From: Chrysoperla carnea
Taxonomy: Eukaryota; Arthropoda; Insecta; Neuroptera; Chrysopidae
Direction of reading: 5' to 3'
Assembly: GCF_905475395.1 (NCBI RefSeq)
Contig: NC_058338.1
Span: 14,088,935-14,152,934, forward strand
Length of the DNA stretch: 64,000 nt
The translations under genes were made by a program, and so were the position numbers. The notes under the pieces were generated by a model. The model saw nothing but the letters and a program-made list of their open reading frames with translations, did not search any database and was not told the origin of the DNA. Every line of letters begins with the position of its first letter. Position 1 is the stretch's first letter. Positions 59,961 through 64,000 of the stretch are shown here, piece after piece.

Positions 59961-60929
59961 TAAGTAAAGATGTTCTCCGCTCAAGAAATTTTCTGTTCTA
60001 TACATGCTAGAAAGATTGGATTTTTTCTAATCAACTTAAACTAAAGCTAAATTAATAGAAAAGTTCGGGAAATTTCATTTTTCACAAATCAACCCCCCGG
60101 AAAATCGTTTTATTTTTATTTTCCGGCGAGGGGGGGTATTTGCGTTTCAGAAAAAAGTAATTTGAGACATGTTTCGATGCTTTTAACTCACTTTAAAAAT
60201 GGCATATACCAAAAATTATAATTTAGGTATAAAATGAAAATGTTATACACATTTGTGACAGAAAGTAAACCTTGATTAAATAAATTCCGGGAAATAAACG
60301 TCACATTAAAAAAAAATTACTTTTATAATAAAATTCTGTGTATGTGTACCAAAAATTTAAATTATATAATTAACCATACAAATAAATTGTTTTACTTTTT
60401 GTGAATGAAAATCATAATTAATTTTCAAAATAAATTTTAATTGAAATTTTGATTTAAAACAAAAACGTGTGTCATTTACACAAAATTTTCTGAATGAAAA
60501 TATACATACCTACCGACATAGGTATACAACGTACATAATAAAACAGTTATTCATTAAACGTATTATAATTAATTTCATTTCTTTACCTTCGAGAGTAAGG
60601 TATATATTACAGAAAGTTTATAAAATATTGAAGGTGATTATACAAATACTAATTCACCGTTTATTTACCTTTTTTAAAATACGTAGTTTAAAACATTATT
60701 TTCCTATTGTCTTTCTATTCTAAATAATTCCTTATCTCGCTTAGAAAAAATTAAAAAATGGTATTCTTTAATCTAAAAGTATAAATTATTTAAAAAAATT
60801 TGAAACGCCACATCCATCCACTTACAGATAGTGTGCGCTACTAATCTTTCGTGTTTGTATTGGGAAACCAAAGGCTATTAGTGTTGGTCCCGAATGGGTT
60901 TCGTATGCATTTAGAGGTCCCATCGAACA
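59961..60929. other. Non-coding, no feature recognised
   Basis: AT-rich spacer with a short G-run near 60128. No supported exon. Confidence 0.4.
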
Positions 60930-61640
60930 AGAAGTGTATTTCGACGTATTTTGACCTGTTGAATCTGAATTTTCAACTTGTTCATCGCTATTTTATTCTA
61001 CATAAAAAACAAACATTTATTGTTTTTATTCTTCTTGATAAGACCAATAGAATCGAAGATATGGCTCGGATGCAATAAATCAAATTTTAATAGATAATTA
61101 TGAAAAAATAAAAAAGGCTCTTCAACTAGAAAAAATTTGCAATTTTCCCATATATAATTATGTCGGGTTTTCTTTCGCTTAGAGCTCGCTTTCGACTTAT
61201 AAACTAATAGCGGGTCGGAAAAATCATAAAACTGAATACTTACAATCGTATTACCTTCGTTTCTATTGCATAAAACGTATTTTTATGTGTATAGCTTTAA
61301 AATATAGACACATACCTTTAAAATGAGTTCTTTAACGTACAAAAATATCAATTGGTTAATCTAGGGACGTTTCAAACCAAACGCCGCGCGATGACCTTGT
61401 GCGATATCATTTTTGTTAATAATTTTAACCATATCTCCGGTTATATTGGTCGTATTAAGACGAATAAAAAATATATATTTGTTTTTCAAGTAAAATAAAA
61501 TTGTTTACTAACTTTTCAATAGTTTAGGAGATATGGCCGTATAAACAATTAATTTGTTTATAACAAATTTGTCCCCACTCTGAGCGATGAGCAAGTTGAA
61601 AATTCGAATTAAGCGGATCAAAATACACTCCTTGCTCGGT
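60930..61640. repeat. Inverted repeat pair
   Basis: 'GAATTTTCAACTTGTTCATC' near 60967 on the plus strand and 'GAATTTTCAACTTGCTCATC' on the minus strand near 61603 are inverted copies. Both are preceded by 'GTGTATTT..GA', about 630 bp apart. Small frames over each arm share 'YFDxLNxNFQLxHR', which is a consequence of the DNA repeat rather than proof of a protein. Confidence 0.5.
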
Positions 61641-62999
61641 AAGACTTGTAAATCCATACGAAAACCAGTCAGCGCCTACACTATATCTTCCACTTAAGCT
61701 GTGAGTTGGGGCAGATGTTGTATAACACGTACAAACGTTTGGTTTTATTTTGTTGAACAAAGTATTGATTGCCAGATAATTGGATTATCTACTTTGAATA
61801 CTTTATAAACTCTATGTAAATATAGTTGAAATAATAATTTGTATCTATGCTATGACCTAAATGTTCATATTTTAATTAAGATTCGTCATTAATTTGTTTA
61901 AATAAACAATATAATTTATATTTTATAAGCAAATTGTTTAATTTTTTTTATGTAGATATTCAATTTCTTTTTAATTAGTTGGTAATTCATCACATACAAA
62001 CAGGTACAATATTATAATGAACAATAAATATGTATATATAAACAAGATGAGTCTGAACAAAATGATCAATACTCAATAATCAAAGGGGCAATCAGATACA
62101 AATACGAAATATGTCCTCGGAAACGTTCCTTTTCAGAGCTACGCCAGAAACTTTACACGTCATTTCCCATACATGCTCAAATCAAAGGATTTTTGAAAAA
62201 TATCTCAACAATTGTTAGTTTATGTTGAGTTAGTCCGGAAGCATTTCTGGCCACATATTTTTCACACCAAAATGCTTGATTCGCTGTTCGGCTTACTTGA
62301 TTATATTGACCGTTAGTTTAGATACACCCAATATCTGCATGAAGTATTTTATTATGAAATATTTAATTATTTCTTTTACAGTTAATTTAATTTTATTATT
62401 AAATTGTTATTCTCGCTTTTATTGATACAAAATATTAATAAACAAAAAATTTAATTAATAAGTTATTTCTTTTTTTTTTTTTAGTATTATTTAATTAATA
62501 TTCTAGAATATGATAATTAAATTTTGGACTAATTATAATATGTAGTCATAATACAACAACTGAAACATATTGATGTTTATGAAAATGGTTTTAATAAAAT
62601 AGTTTTTAGTAAACAAAAAATATCTTTGTTTTCCTTTTTTAAAATATTCTTAATACTGAGTGGACCATTTTAGTCGATGAGTTGAAAAATCTTCCAGGGT
62701 ACTTAAATAAAATTCATGAAACATGAAACTGAAAGTGTAATTTTTTGTTTGATCTCTAATACTAACAAGTGAAAACAAACATGGGCTGAGTAAATTGTTG
62801 AAAGATAACAATTGGGCTGAGTAAGTTGTGTAAAGAATGTGTTGAATATCAGTCCTTGCATTATTTTATTTTAAATTAGGCGAGAGTAAAAAACTAACAC
62901 AATTATGAGGGCCATTTATTTAGTTTCCGAAAATTTTATCGAATTTTTGTTTGTTTTTCGAGAATAATTTCCAACCCCACTAGTTAAAGCTACCTGTAA
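61641..62999. other. Non-coding, no feature recognised
   Basis: AT-rich spacer. A fragment resembling the 3' end of family A ('AAGTGAAAACAAACATGGGC' and 'CTGAGTAAATTGTTGAAA') lies near 62768-62850. Confidence 0.4.
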
Positions 63000-63740
63000 A
63001 TTTTCATTTTTCTCTTTGATAAAATCGAGAAAATCGCAAAAACAAATTTTGTTTTGGAATTTGATGAAACTCGTTGGATGGGGTAATTTTGATCCAAAAA
63101 GTATAAAAATCAGGTTAATTTAGTGATTGGATGCAGAGTTTTTGAGATATCGCAATATTTTGATCGATTTTAGTCCGTATCTCAAAAGCTAATCGACCAA
63201 TCGTCAAATGCACCCGATTTTTGTACTTTTTGGGTCAAAATTACCTTATATAATGAGTTTTGTCAAAATTGGAGGCTAAAAAAATTTTTCGATTTTTTAC
63301 AATTTTTTTAAGGGGTACGTACCCCTTTGATAAAATCGAGAAAATCGCAAAAAATATTTTTGTATTGGAATTTGATGAAACTCGGTGGATGGGGTAATTT
63401 TAATCCAAAAAGTATAAAAATCAGGTTAATTTAGTGATTGGATGCAGAGTTTCTGAGATATCGCAATATTTTGATCGATTTTAGTCCGTATCTCAAAAGC
63501 TATTCGACCAATCGTCAAATGCACCCGATTTTTGTACTTTTTGGTTCAAAATTACCTTATATAATGAGTTTTGTCAAAATTGGAGGCTAAAAAAATTTTT
63601 CGATTTTTACAATTTTTTTAAGGGGTACCCCTTTGAAAAAATCGAAAAAATCGCAAAAAATATTTTTGTATTGGAATTTGATGAAACTCGGTGGATGGGG
63701 TAATTTTGACCCAAAAAGTATAAAAATCAGGTTAATTTAA
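63000..63740. repeat. ~308-bp tandem repeat array (family D), second locus
   Basis: 'TTGATGAAACTCG.TGGATGG' recurs at 63061, 63372 and 63678, spacings of 311 and 306 bp. Units carry 'GAGATATCGCAATATTTTGA', 'AGTCCGTATCTCAAAAGCTA' and the AT-rich stem around 'GGGGTACCCCTTT'. They are the reverse complement of units in the CEP131 intron array. The array is cut at about 63740 by unrelated sequence. Confidence 0.8.
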
Positions 63741-64000
63741 TGATTGGACTTAACTAAGATTTGTTATAGCATAGCTGCCTCCAAAACTACAGAAACTAAA
63801 TTTCATCTAATATGATGGGAGTATACTTATTTAATAAAAGAATTTATTTTTAATCAGTGTCAATTTTTCGATTGCGTATGCTTAGTTAATAAACATTATT
63901 CCAAAAATAGTTGACGAAATTGATGCCAAAACAAATTTTTACCACAAACAATCATAATAGTTGTCATAGAATTTCTTTTTCATTTTAAAATATTAAAACT
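63741..64000. other. Non-coding window end
   Basis: AT-rich sequence with no recognised feature. Confidence 0.4.

Noticed and set aside
60851-61078. 75-codon frame sharing YFDxLNxNFQL with a frame at 61524-61760
   Set aside because: The shared residues come from an inverted DNA repeat; no wider protein similarity.
1-64000. CRISPR arrays, operons, riboswitches, phage or plasmid features
   Set aside because: The window is spliced eukaryotic DNA. The direct repeats seen are satellite units or transposons, not repeat-spacer arrays.

Overview
This is an AT-rich nuclear DNA window from an animal, most likely an insect. The evidence is split genes with short GT-AG introns, insect-style secreted carboxylesterases, a rabaptin that ends in a FYVE-type finger, a jockey-like retrotransposon fragment, hAT remnants and many short inverted-repeat elements. 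I could not fix the order or species from sequence alone. The gene models below were built by hand from splice sites, reading-frame phase and family conservation. Every model closes in frame from ATG to stop.

Layout. 1-9.7 kb: no gene; several dispersed repeat families, a hAT remnant and a MITE. 9.7-16.6 kb (minus): rabaptin-5-like early-endosome Rab effector, 12 exons, 677 aa. 18.3-19.3 kb (minus): IFT22/RABL5 small GTPase, 4 exons, 188 aa. 21.3-31.9 kb (plus): a carboxylesterase cluster. The first gene (16 exons, about 1145 aa) carries two complete esterase domains in one reading frame; the second (9 exons, 578 aa) has one domain. 33.5-41.1 kb (minus): CEP131/dila centriolar-satellite coiled-coil protein, 10 exons, 1145 aa, with a ~307-bp tandem repeat array in an intron. 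41.1-50.6 kb: mainly non-coding, with MITEs and one possible orphan terminal exon. 50.6-57.1 kb (minus): calmodulin-like protein, 5 exons, 179 aa, four intact EF-hands and a 29-residue N-terminal extension; its introns hold hAT and jockey debris. 57.1-64 kb: no gene; dispersed repeats and a second copy of the ~307-bp array.

The most notable object is the double-domain esterase. One exon (24017-24350) encodes the C-terminus of the first domain, a linker of about 16 residues and the N-terminus of the second domain. No stop, signal peptide, promoter or intron lies between them. The first domain keeps its Ser-Glu-His triad but has Glu in place of the second oxyanion-hole glycine, so the two halves may differ in activity. 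Both esterase genes appear to start with a three-codon exon that ends in a GC (not GT) splice donor. Otherwise the genes are unrelated neighbours. IFT22 and CEP131 both act in cilia, but nothing here shows joint regulation.
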